Below the pieces are notes generated by a model that saw nothing but the letters and a program-made list of their open reading frames with translations, searched no databases and was not told the origin of the DNA. The position numbers were made by a program, and so were the translations under genes. From positions 1-22,864 of IMG/VR virus record IMGVR_UViG_3300047382_000765: a DNA stretch of 22,864 bases. One strand, written 5' to 3'. Position 1 is the stretch's first letter; every line of letters begins with the position of its first letter. Below are positions 15,720 to 21,892 of the stretch, piece by piece. This DNA comes from a virus.

Positions 15720-15970
15720 TGAAAACTGACACTGAAATTGAATTAGAACAAATGCTTGCCCTTTTTAATACAAGAAAGCTAACGGAAGAAGAAAACACTA
15801 CGCTTAAAGAACTGTACGCAAAGCGAGAAGCTGAGTGGAAAGCGTCCGGTCAAAAATCTAGTGGGGTAGGGGACACCATTAAAAAAGTAACAGACAAGCT
15901 AGGCATAAAACAATGCGGTGGGTGCAAGAGAAGGCAGGCTATTCTCAATCAAATGTTTCCTTATAAATGA
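15719..15970 (+). CDS. small protein with conserved-looking CGGCKRR motif (83 aa)
   Basis: The ATG overlaps the upstream stop (TAATG). The N-terminal half is an acidic helix (IELEQMLALFNTRKLTEEEN). The C-terminal end has DTIKKVTDKLGIKQCGGCKR followed by RQAILNQMFPYK. An ending of this kind, 'K..G.K.CGGC..R...LN..FP', recurs in short proteins of many phages and mobile elements; its function is not established as far as I know. The paired Cys residues could bind metal or form a disulphide. It lies between parts of the putative split tail protein and is coupled to the next gene by an ATGA overlap. Confidence 0.7.
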   Translation: MKTDTEIELEQMLALFNTRKLTEEENTTLKELYAKREAEWKASGQKSSGVGDTIKKVTDKLGIKQCGGCKRRQAILNQMFPYK

Positions 15971-16248
15971 CTGACTCTCCAACAGAAAAACAAGTTATAC
16001 TAGCTTGGGATCATTTTAAACAGTGCTCGACTGAGCCTGAGTCCTTTAATTTGTACAGGTTAGAAGGTATAGAAAACGACGGTTTTAATATTATGAAGCA
16101 AGGTCAATATGTCGGAAAGGTTCTACCTGATACGCTTTTTATTGAAACATTCGATCTCTCGCACGAAGCAGTATACAGCTACACAGCGACTGCAGTTAAT
16201 AAAAATGGAGAAAGCGACCCGTGTCTCGGTGTTGCGGTTATAGTATGA
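15967..16248 (+). CDS. single fibronectin type III-like domain protein (93 aa)
   Basis: The start overlaps the previous stop (ATGA) and the stop overlaps the next start in the same way, so three genes are translationally chained. The 93 residues form about one FN3 domain: VILAWDHFKQC (strand B), SFNLYRLEG (strand C), then LFIETFDLSHEAVYSYTATA and VNKNGESDP, the typical F-G strand 'Y.Y...AVN..GES' ending. FN3 domains are common on tail proteins. The DNA position matches the place where a fibronectin-like strand begins in the 13011 product, which suggests a domain set split across genes. Confidence 0.7.
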   Translation: MTDSPTEKQVILAWDHFKQCSTEPESFNLYRLEGIENDGFNIMKQGQYVGKVLPDTLFIETFDLSHEAVYSYTATAVNKNGESDPCLGVAVIV

Positions 16249-16907
16249 AAAGTAAAGCTGGAGTATCTAAAAAGTATGTTTTTAATGAAAGATCCAATTC
16301 TTTGGCCGGACCTTTTGACTCAGACATAACAGCAATAGCACTAAGAGAAAATTCTTCAGAAATTTTAGCTGTTAATAAAGAGTGTGAAATTTTAAAGACC
16401 GATTTACTTGACCTTAACAACCCGTCGTTTTCGAAAGTAAGCCCCTTTCCAATTGATGTTACTCAAACCTTTAGCGGTAACGAAAACGGTATTGTTGGTT
16501 CAAAAGATGGGGAGTTTTTATACCGACTCAAGCACTTAAAATCGCCCTTTGATAAGCCTGTGCTCGGTTCAGGCGATATTTCTGATCCTTTATATTTTAA
16601 AGACTGCTACCTATCGATCGCAGAAACAAACTGGATGCATTTCGGATCAGAAGCTGCGGAGAAGGAAGTATACCGAATCGATCTATCCTTTCATACAAAC
16701 TCAATCGGTCATCTCTGGCTATATATTCAAAACGACACAGGCAAAGTATCCGGGCAGTACAAAGGAGCGATCAAAGAAACGGTGAAAGTATTCACCAATC
16801 TCAGAGGCCGCAGATTTAAAATAAAGATGTTTGTCGCCACCCATGAAGATTACCCATGGGCAATGCGCGAAATGGCTGTCGGATATAATATCGGAAAATC
16901 GTTCTAA
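16245..16907 (+). CDS. C-terminal part of a tail stabilisation-like protein (220 aa)
   Basis: The ATG at 16245 (ATGA overlap) is preferred over a GTG at 16221 inside the preceding gene. Residues 25-135 contain propeller-like strands (ITAIALRENSSEILAVNKEC and GIVGSKDGEFLYRL). Residues 135-220 hold IDLSFHTNSIGHLWLYIQND, then GRRFKIKMFVATHEDYPWAM followed by REMAVGYNIGKSF, which resembles the C-terminal domain of podovirus tail stabilisation proteins as I recall them. Together with the 13011 product it would complete such a protein. The gene ends one base from the stop of the convergent integrase. I am fairly sure it is a tail protein; the exact family needs a profile search. Confidence 0.65.
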   Translation: MKSKAGVSKKYVFNERSNSLAGPFDSDITAIALRENSSEILAVNKECEILKTDLLDLNNPSFSKVSPFPIDVTQTFSGNENGIVGSKDGEFLYRLKHLKSPFDKPVLGSGDISDPLYFKDCYLSIAETNWMHFGSEAAEKEVYRIDLSFHTNSIGHLWLYIQNDTGKVSGQYKGAIKETVKVFTNLRGRRFKIKMFVATHEDYPWAMREMAVGYNIGKSF

Positions 16908-16908
16908 T

Positions 16909-18099
16909 CTAAGCCGCCCATAGCTTCTTAATCTTATCGTTTGCCATAATGTCGGCATAGCTATCGTTGGTTGTGCTCGCATCGGCATGCCGCAAGAATT
17001 TTTGGGACATGTAAATCCCTTCGGTTGTAGCAACATAGGATCCGAACAGCTTCCGCAGCTCATGCAATGGATTTGGTCTGTCCCATCCGATCGAGCGGAG
17101 CTGCTTGATCAAACCGTCAAACAGTACGCGTCCATAATCCGCACGGGTTGTAATTAATAAATCATCGCCCGACGCTTTATTAAGAATAGATTTAGCGATG
17201 ACCTTGCTCCCAAGAGTAAACCCTTCATGACCACCCTTCGGCCTGAAACCTCCGTCCGCAGCAATATTGATTCTGGCTCGCTCCTCGCAAAGATCGAACC
17301 AATCCCTTCGGCAATGAAATGCTTCACTTCTGCGCAATCCAAAGTGCAGGCTTAGCCCGAGCATGGTATATAGATCACCTTCCGACTCTGCGAATAGATC
17401 AAATGTTTTCTTGATCAAATCTTCAGCGGGTAGTCTGTACTGTTTCTTTAACTTTTTATAGAACTCTTCCGCTCGTATGATCTCGGCAAAGTCCATATCA
17501 TAGTCCTTAAATATTTTCGGCCTTGAGAATATCGCTTTTACCTGACGCATACGACTATTGATCGAACGCTTACGACTCGCGATCTTTGCCTCATCGCTCA
17601 AGCCTGTAAGCTCTTGGTTTTTATATTTTCTTAAAAACTCTTCGTTTATCAGCGATAGATCAAAGCTATCGTCCGGAGTCTTACCTATTACTTTCTTAAT
17701 CAATCCGGTAATCGATTGCTTATATCCGCGCAAGGTTGTGTCCGTAATCCCTGCAGATATTTGATTCTGCTCTAAGGCCTCAAGACATTGGCCTAAGGTC
17801 GGAGGTTTTGGCTTATCTAATGCGAATGCTTTTTTATTAAACATCTCTTGAACTTCCCGAAATGGATGAAGGACTAGATGAGCTCGTATTTGATCTGCCA
17901 GATCGAGCGCTTTTGATTTATCAAACCCGAGAGGGAAATATCTAGATTTCCCAGCTACCTGGGCCTTATAATTCCAACCTCCGTTTTGGCTGCGTTTATA
18001 GATTCGAGTGCCTGTTTTAGATTTGGCTCTCAGAGATGTACCTGATTTGTACCTGCGTGGTGTGTGATTCATATCACTACATTTTGTGTCTTTATGCAT
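16909..18099 (-). CDS. int: tyrosine-type site-specific integrase
   Basis: The 396-residue protein has the full phage-integrase plan: an N-terminal arm-binding region (residues about 15-80, YKSGTSLRAKSKTGTRIYKR and WNYKAQVAGKSRYFPLG), a core-binding helical domain (about 100-200), and a catalytic domain with Arg256 (GLRRSEA), a likely Lys288, His346-x-x-Arg349 (LHELRK), His371 (LRHADAS) and the nucleophile Tyr381 (NDSYAD). All key residues are present, so it should be active in phage integration and excision. It reads leftward beside the putative attP. The ATG at 18099 lies in an inverted repeat; another Met at 18072 is possible. No Shine-Dalgarno sequence is visible. It is convergent with the tail gene at its left. 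Confidence 0.93.
   Translation of the reverse strand: MHKDTKCSDMNHTPRRYKSGTSLRAKSKTGTRIYKRSQNGGWNYKAQVAGKSRYFPLGFDKSKALDLADQIRAHLVLHPFREVQEMFNKKAFALDKPKPPTLGQCLEALEQNQISAGITDTTLRGYKQSITGLIKKVIGKTPDDSFDLSLINEEFLRKYKNQELTGLSDEAKIASRKRSINSRMRQVKAIFSRPKIFKDYDMDFAEIIRAEEFYKKLKKQYRLPAEDLIKKTFDLFAESEGDLYTMLGLSLHFGLRRSEAFHCRRDWFDLCEERARINIAADGGFRPKGGHEGFTLGSKVIAKSILNKASGDDLLITTRADYGRVLFDGLIKQLRSIGWDRPNPLHELRKLFGSYVATTEGIYMSQKFLRHADASTTNDSYADIMANDKIKKLWAA
18035..18054 (+). repeat. 20-bp direct repeat copy 1, probable integrase arm site
   Basis: GATGTACCTGATTTGTACCT here is identical to 18255-18274. Each copy holds two TGTACCT boxes 11 bp apart (18037 and 18048). This copy lies inside the 5' end of the integrase coding sequence. 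The pair flanks the tRNA half at equal distances, as expected of arm-type binding sites. Confidence 0.6.
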
Positions 18100-18122
18100 T
18101 TTGTCTAGGAGTTTTGCATAAA
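18091..18122. repeat. inverted repeat at the integrase start codon
   Basis: TTTATGCA at 18091-18098 and TGCATAAA at 18115-18122 form an 8-bp inverted repeat with a 16-base spacer. The left arm covers the integrase start codon (complement of 18097-18099). It could be an operator or a site for a recombination factor. Confidence 0.45.
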
Positions 18123-18145
18123 CACCCTACAACTAGTGCCTTACA

Positions 18146-18157
18146 TCAAAATTTTGA
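18146..18157. other. 12-bp palindrome, probable attP core centre
   Basis: TCAAAATTTTGA is a perfect palindrome that spans the point where identity to tRNA-Leu stops. Half of it is the tRNA anticodon loop. Tyrosine recombinases bind inverted core sites around a short crossover region, so this is the best candidate for the strand-exchange site. Confidence 0.55.
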
Positions 18158-18190
18158 ATCCAGCGCGTCTACCAATTCCGCCATCCGGGC
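18151..18190 (-). other. 5' half of tRNA-Leu (anticodon CAA), putative attP identity block
   Basis: Read on the minus strand, this 40-base segment begins GCCCGGATGGCGGAATTGGT and continues through a complete D-arm, the 5' anticodon stem (CTGGA) and the loop TTCAAAA, with anticodon CAA at 18156-18154. It then stops matching: the 3' anticodon stem, variable arm, T-arm and acceptor 3' strand are all absent. It is thus not a working tRNA but a fragment such as phages carry as the part of attP identical to the host attB. It lies next to the integrase gene and between two identical arm-like repeats. Confidence 0.8.
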
Positions 18191-18199
18191 AAGTTGTTG

Positions 18200-18227
18200 A
18201 TTATCAGCAAGTTGACATGCGTGTCAT
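18200..18227 (-). promoter_or_regulatory. leftward promoter toward the tRNA half and integrase
   Basis: On the minus strand, ATGACA (-35, 18227-18222) is followed after 16 bases by GATAAT (-10, 18205-18200). Each matches the sigma-70 consensus at five of six places. The start of transcription would be at about 18193, three or so bases before the tRNA 5' end at 18190. It would drive the integrase through a leader of about 95 bases and, after integration, the rebuilt host tRNA. Confidence 0.55.
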
Positions 18228-18240
18228 GCGTTGTTATACT
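18212..18240 (+). promoter_or_regulatory. rightward sigma-70 promoter with consensus boxes
   Basis: TTGACA at 18212-18217 and TATACT at 18235-18240 with a 17-base spacer is close to a perfect sigma-70 promoter. Transcription would begin near 18247 and read the two small genes at 18299 and 18558. Confidence 0.75.
18213..18226. promoter_or_regulatory. palindromic operator containing both -35 boxes
   Basis: TGACA-TGCG-TGTCA is a perfect inverted repeat. Its left arm is part of the rightward -35 box and its right arm is part of the leftward -35 box. One repressor dimer here would block both promoters, and polymerase at one promoter would exclude the other. Confidence 0.6.
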
Positions 18241-18254
18241 GTTAAAAATCGCAT

Positions 18255-18274
18255 GATGTACCTGATTTGTACCT
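18255..18274 (+). repeat. 20-bp direct repeat copy 2, probable integrase arm site
   Basis: Identical to 18035-18054, shifted by 220 bp, again with two TGTACCT boxes (18257 and 18268). It lies in the leader of the rightward transcript, just after the predicted start, so a bound protein could also affect that promoter. Confidence 0.6.
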
Positions 18275-18298
18275 ACTGCAACAAAAATGGAGGGAAAT

Positions 18299-18565
18299 AT
18301 GAAAGAGTGGTTGGAGGCCCAAAAGGCTAGTGAAAGTGACATGTTAAACGCTGTATCTGTGCAGGCAAAAGACATTGCGGAGGAGCTTATTCCGCAGGTT
18401 AGATTGTGTGCCCTGGAGAATGAAATGAGTGCGACTATTTCGTTCCGTGTACATTTCGAGTTTGATGAAAAAAATACTGATATCTGGTCAGAGGGAATCG
18501 TAGAATTTCCTCCGAAGCAATCTGTATCTCAATGCTTTCGTATAGAGCCTAAGAAAAGTGACTAG
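18299..18565 (+). CDS. small acidic hypothetical protein (88 aa), first gene of rightward control unit
   Basis: The ATG at 18299 follows a strong Shine-Dalgarno sequence (GGAGGG, 18289-18294); an in-frame ATG at 18287 lies before that site and is less likely. The protein starts MKEWLEAQKASESDMLNAVS, a helix, and later has strand-like sequence (SATISFRVHFEFDEKN and GIVEFPP). I do not recognise a family. It is the first gene behind the consensus rightward promoter, coupled by an 8-base overlap to a helix-turn-helix gene. In temperate phages this place often holds lysogeny or early regulatory genes, so a regulatory or anti-repressor-like role is possible. Confidence 0.65.
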   Translation: MKEWLEAQKASESDMLNAVSVQAKDIAEELIPQVRLCALENEMSATISFRVHFEFDEKNTDIWSEGIVEFPPKQSVSQCFRIEPKKSD

Positions 18566-18875
18566 GCCAAAGAAGAAAAAAGCTCCTCAGCCACATAGCA
18601 AAGTACTAGACAGTCTCGGGCTTACCCGAGAAGAAGTGCGTGCGGCGTTTAGTATACCAACGCCAGAAGCCGAGAAGCCTACTTCAAAAGGTTATCTCTT
18701 CCTGCATGAGCAAAGGAAGATGAAAAAGCGAATGAAGCTTTACTCAAATATGATCTTCGCAAGATTCGAGGCCGGTATCAGTCCAACTATCATAGCTGGC
18801 GTGCTCGGAGTCTCCGAAGAGACCGTGCGAGTCCGTTTGCGTCGTGACGGTTACTTCGGTGAAACCAGTAAGTAA
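18558..18875 (+). CDS. helix-turn-helix protein (105 aa), probable regulator
   Basis: It starts at GTG 18558, overlapping the previous stop. The first 20 residues are basic (TRPKKKKAPQPHSK), residues 20-50 contain LGLTREEVRAAF, and the C-terminal part has a clear helix-turn-helix: GISPTIIAGVLGVSEETVRV followed by RLRRDGYFG. This resembles helix-turn-helix segments of sigma-region-4 or resolvase type. A role as repressor or activator acting on the nearby operator at 18213-18226 is attractive but unproven. Its last 132 bases overlap the 3' end of the leftward nuclease gene on the other strand, and they encode most of the DNA-binding motif. Confidence 0.7.
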   Translation: MTRPKKKKAPQPHSKVLDSLGLTREEVRAAFSIPTPEAEKPTSKGYLFLHEQRKMKKRMKLYSNMIFARFEAGISPTIIAGVLGVSEETVRVRLRRDGYFGETSK

Positions 18876-19277
18876 ATCCCAACGATCGCGAAAGCGTTCG
18901 TACTGACCCACACTGTTTTCATCGTAAGGGTATAGCCATACCGAGACGGCCTTTAATGCCGGGCAGGGTATAATGTACCACACATCCGGATCGACATGTG
19001 CGACCACGATATCTATTCGCTCGCAGTCGATCGCTTTCTTGCTGCTGTTTCCCGTACCCGCGGTGACCTTGTATCGTGGGGTCTTCCATTGATTAACAGC
19101 GGTTTTAGTACCTTTGATTTGTACCCTTACGACCTCGTTCGCGGGGTTCATGACCAATAGGTCTTGAGGCAAACCCTCCTCGATCGGACTGAATGGGTGA
19201 AGCCCGTGCTCAAGACATTTGAGCACGAACCTCTGCTCGAACAAAGTGCCGAGCGCTTTCATTTCAGATTTAGCCAT
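18744..19277 (-). CDS. PD-(D/E)XK family endonuclease-like protein
   Basis: I chose the ATG at 19277, which overlaps the primase-helicase stop by 8 bases (ATGGCTAA); a TTG at 19283 is also possible. The 177-residue product has the nuclease core MKALGTLFEQRFVLKCLEHG with Glu14, then DLLVMNP with Asp39, and VRVQIKGTK with Gln53 and Lys55, the D...(E/Q)xK pattern of PD-(D/E)XK nucleases, close to PDDEXK_5-type proteins of phages and archaea. It probably cuts DNA in replication or recombination, for example branched DNA, as its position at the end of the replication operon suggests. The last 40 residues are Ser/Thr/Asp-rich and overlap the opposite-strand regulator, so they may be a recent extension. 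Confidence 0.75.
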   Translation of the reverse strand: MAKSEMKALGTLFEQRFVLKCLEHGLHPFSPIEEGLPQDLLVMNPANEVVRVQIKGTKTAVNQWKTPRYKVTAGTGNSSKKAIDCERIDIVVAHVDPDVWYIIPCPALKAVSVWLYPYDENSVGQYERFRDRWDLLTGFTEVTVTTQTDSHGLFGDSEHASYDSWTDTGLESCEDHI

Positions 19278-21366
19278 TCCCAAATATCTTCCAGCCGTAT
19301 TGAACCTTCTCGCTGCGACCGACCCATGAAAATCCTTTGGAGGACATGTGACTCAAACCCCAGCCTAGCTTCTTCGGGTTGAGCTCCTTTAAGAGAACGC
19401 GATTATTCTCATTAGCAGAAAGTACTACCATAAGCTCTGAACATGTCCCTTCCCACGCATCATCGCCAAGAGTTTCCCGAAACATCGCCAGGATCTCGAT
19501 GATGTGACTATAACGACTATCCGCTTTGGCTAATGCTTCAAGTCCAGGGTTGATATAGGCTTGGACACCAAAGCGTAGATCAAATCTCTCTTGTGGAATC
19601 TCGTAGTCCAAAAGCCAACGGGCGAAGGCCGAAAGCTCCTTAGCGATTACATCCTTGATTCCGGTATAGAAATTATACCCGTCCTGGCATCTAAATACCA
19701 TGAGCTTATCCTTAATGCTCATATCGAGATCGGGTAGAAGCCTCAAGGATACCGGGTCGTCATTCAAAGTGCAGCTAATCCGGCCGCGCCAAAATACACG
19801 CCCAGACTTTTTGAACTTACCATTGATTAGAAATGTATCGTTCGCAATATGCTCCTTTAGCTTTGCGGTAAACGCTGTGTGCATCGCATTGCTCGCACTA
19901 GGTGCCTCATCGTCAACTAACCATGCACCATACTCAAACAGGTGCTCCGTCCATTCTGATTTACCGGTTAAATAATCTGATGCTTTTATCCCGCCTCCGA
20001 ATAACTTGCCGAGCACTTGCGTATTGAAAAATGTCTTTCCGCAATTAGGTGGGCCAACAAGAAAGTGTGCGTGCCCACGCTTCGGCTTTCCCTCATATGC
20101 ATTTTTGTATGCGTAGGATAGCCAATCGAGCTCGTGCTTAATTTGCTCGTCTCCCAGCATATGGTTCATCCATTTCCAGATTTCGGGAAAATCCTTTTCA
20201 GGTTCAGTCTCAAAATCTGACGGAGTAATCGGTTGTACCCTCGCGGTATTGAAATATTTACGATTTTCATGCGTAACAATAGGTGATTTTATAAAGCAAA
20301 AAGGAAGCCCCGCTTCGACACGCTTGCTTGTAATAATCGAGTGCAGTGCTCGCTTACTTTCAGATACATTTTCGTTTCGGCCGGGCCGTGAGCTAAGATC
20401 ATTTCGGCACTGTAGATCAAGCAAGCACTCGTCCTTGGTATTAACAAAGAACCCGCCGGAACCGTCCTGAACATAGTAATTCTTACCATCGAACCAATAG
20501 CCCTCGATCGCTTTACCAATACGGCCGACTTCAAACTGTCTGACAAACGCAGGGCTCAGAACTTCAGCCCAGGTATAAAAACCTTTGGGCATGTTGAATA
20601 CTTGCATGCCAGTATCTCGCACAATCGCAGAGTTGGTAGTCTTATGCTGCCCGCCCGGATCCCAAAAGGTTGGGCCGCGAGATCCTTCGACAAAATCACC
20701 AGGCCATTGATGGTCAGGCCAAGCACGCTCAACCTCTTCGAATACTGTGTTCAATGGAATCTCTGGTCCTTGTCCACGAAAGTCTGCTGACTTCGATGTC
20801 TCATACTGCCAGAAATGTAACATGTCTGAACTGATACGAGCTTTCGGGCTGACCGGTCTCCAATCTCCACCATGCAAAAGGTAGTGCTGCTTCTCGAAGT
20901 TTCCTAGATCAAACCCGCGTGCAATTGCATCCCGGCCCTCAAGCTTCATCTCTTTCGCAAGGCGCTTAAGAAATCGTGTATTGCTCTGAGATCCATGCAT
21001 GAACAAGGGGGTCTCGAAAAACCAAACCGCATGGATCCCGCCCGAATAGCTTCGGCTGATATAATTGACCGGATATTCATGATCAATCAATCGGCGTACA
21101 ATCTCTTCAAACTGTTCATCAGTAAACCTAGCATCCCAATCAGCAGATACGCCGTGTAAATACCGTACAGGATTGTTGCTCGATACACGCTGGTTCGGAT
21201 CAACGCCCTCGCATGTACTATAAGCTAGATACCTTGTGCTCGGCCTAGCTGCCCACTGTTTATATTCATTTGAATCTCTAAACTCGGGAAGGTCAAAATC
21301 AACCTCCCATGGCCTCTGCTTTGATACTTGGCTCGCGCTTAAATTAGGTATTGTAAATAAGTCCAT
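19270..21366 (-). CDS. primase-polymerase (AEP-like) fused to SF3 helicase
   Basis: The 698-residue protein combines two activities for phage DNA replication. The N-terminal part has archaeo-eukaryotic primase signs: SADWDA with Asp76 and Asp78 (metal binding), SGGIHAVWFF with Ser108-x3-His112, and a likely third acidic residue at Asp154. The C-terminal part is a superfamily 3 helicase: Walker A GPPNCGKT (438-445), Walker B WLVDDEA (482-488), motif C SCTLNDD with Asn535, and an arginine-rich SIKDKLMVFR segment after it. It starts at 21366 with GAGGTGG as Shine-Dalgarno sequence and overlaps the dNMP kinase by 23 bases. It probably unwinds and primes at the phage origin together with the polymerase encoded upstream. 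Confidence 0.85.
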   Translation of the reverse strand: MDLFTIPNLSASQVSKQRPWEVDFDLPEFRDSNEYKQWAARPSTRYLAYSTCEGVDPNQRVSSNNPVRYLHGVSADWDARFTDEQFEEIVRRLIDHEYPVNYISRSYSGGIHAVWFFETPLFMHGSQSNTRFLKRLAKEMKLEGRDAIARGFDLGNFEKQHYLLHGGDWRPVSPKARISSDMLHFWQYETSKSADFRGQGPEIPLNTVFEEVERAWPDHQWPGDFVEGSRGPTFWDPGGQHKTTNSAIVRDTGMQVFNMPKGFYTWAEVLSPAFVRQFEVGRIGKAIEGYWFDGKNYYVQDGSGGFFVNTKDECLLDLQCRNDLSSRPGRNENVSESKRALHSIITSKRVEAGLPFCFIKSPIVTHENRKYFNTARVQPITPSDFETEPEKDFPEIWKWMNHMLGDEQIKHELDWLSYAYKNAYEGKPKRGHAHFLVGPPNCGKTFFNTQVLGKLFGGGIKASDYLTGKSEWTEHLFEYGAWLVDDEAPSASNAMHTAFTAKLKEHIANDTFLINGKFKKSGRVFWRGRISCTLNDDPVSLRLLPDLDMSIKDKLMVFRCQDGYNFYTGIKDVIAKELSAFARWLLDYEIPQERFDLRFGVQAYINPGLEALAKADSRYSHIIEILAMFRETLGDDAWEGTCSELMVVLSANENNRVLLKELNPKKLGWGLSHMSSKGFSWVGRSEKVQYGWKIFGNG

Positions 21367-21892
21367 ATGTTTCCACCTCTTCTATCTTTCTGTCTACTTC
21401 CAATTCGAGATCGGTCTCGTAACAGCTAATATTGTTAATTTTTCCGTGTATAAATCCGTCTGAAATGCCCGCCTCGGATATGTGCGTGTCATTATTGCCG
21501 TCCAACTGGGTTCTCTGAACCTCCAAGATTGTACCGCCCATTTCCCGTATAAACCCCGCCTCGTTATCAAACCGTACATCATCGATAACCGTTTTTACAT
21601 GCGGGTTTATTCGTCTGCGCATCGCTGTAATCCATACATCCTGCGCGATCATATTCCTCGCAAATTCAGTACCAAGAAGTTGCATGATTTCACGCGGGCT
21701 CTTGCCATATTCATCGAGCTTGATCTCTTTAAGCACAGGATCATTAAGCTCAGAATCCCGCAGGCCCATAGCTTTGAGCATTTCCTTAATAGGGCTCGCG
21801 AAGCTCAGAATCTCGTATCCGTATTTTCTTTCAAGTATCCGTGCGACAGAACTTTTGCCGCACCCTTTTCCACCAGTAAGCCCTATAATCAT
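21344..21892 (-). CDS. deoxynucleoside monophosphate kinase
   Basis: The start at 21892 overlaps the polymerase stop (ATGA). An upstream Met in the same frame at 21949 reads through polymerase sequence and is rejected. The 182-residue protein begins MIIGLTGGKGCGKSSVARIL, with the Walker A P-loop at residues 7-14, and continues YGYEILSFASPIKEML, SPREIMQLLGTEFAR and VIDDVRFDNEAGFIREMGG, all typical of the phage dNMP kinase family (T4 gp1-like). It phosphorylates dNMPs to dNDPs for phage DNA synthesis. It sits between polymerase and primase-helicase genes, which fits. Confidence 0.87.
   Translation of the reverse strand: MIIGLTGGKGCGKSSVARILERKYGYEILSFASPIKEMLKAMGLRDSELNDPVLKEIKLDEYGKSPREIMQLLGTEFARNMIAQDVWITAMRRRINPHVKTVIDDVRFDNEAGFIREMGGTILEVQRTQLDGNNDTHISEAGISDGFIHGKINNISCYETDLELEVDRKIEEVETYGLIYNT

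Noticed and set aside
18151-18190. Functional tRNA-Leu gene
   Set aside because: The 3' anticodon stem, T-arm and acceptor 3' strand are absent in the following bases, so only the 5' half is present.
19108-19126. Third arm-like site resembling GTACCT-GATTTGTACC
   Set aside because: It has two extra bases, a mismatch at the end, and lies in the conserved VQIKGTK codons of the nuclease. Chance similarity driven by coding is more likely.
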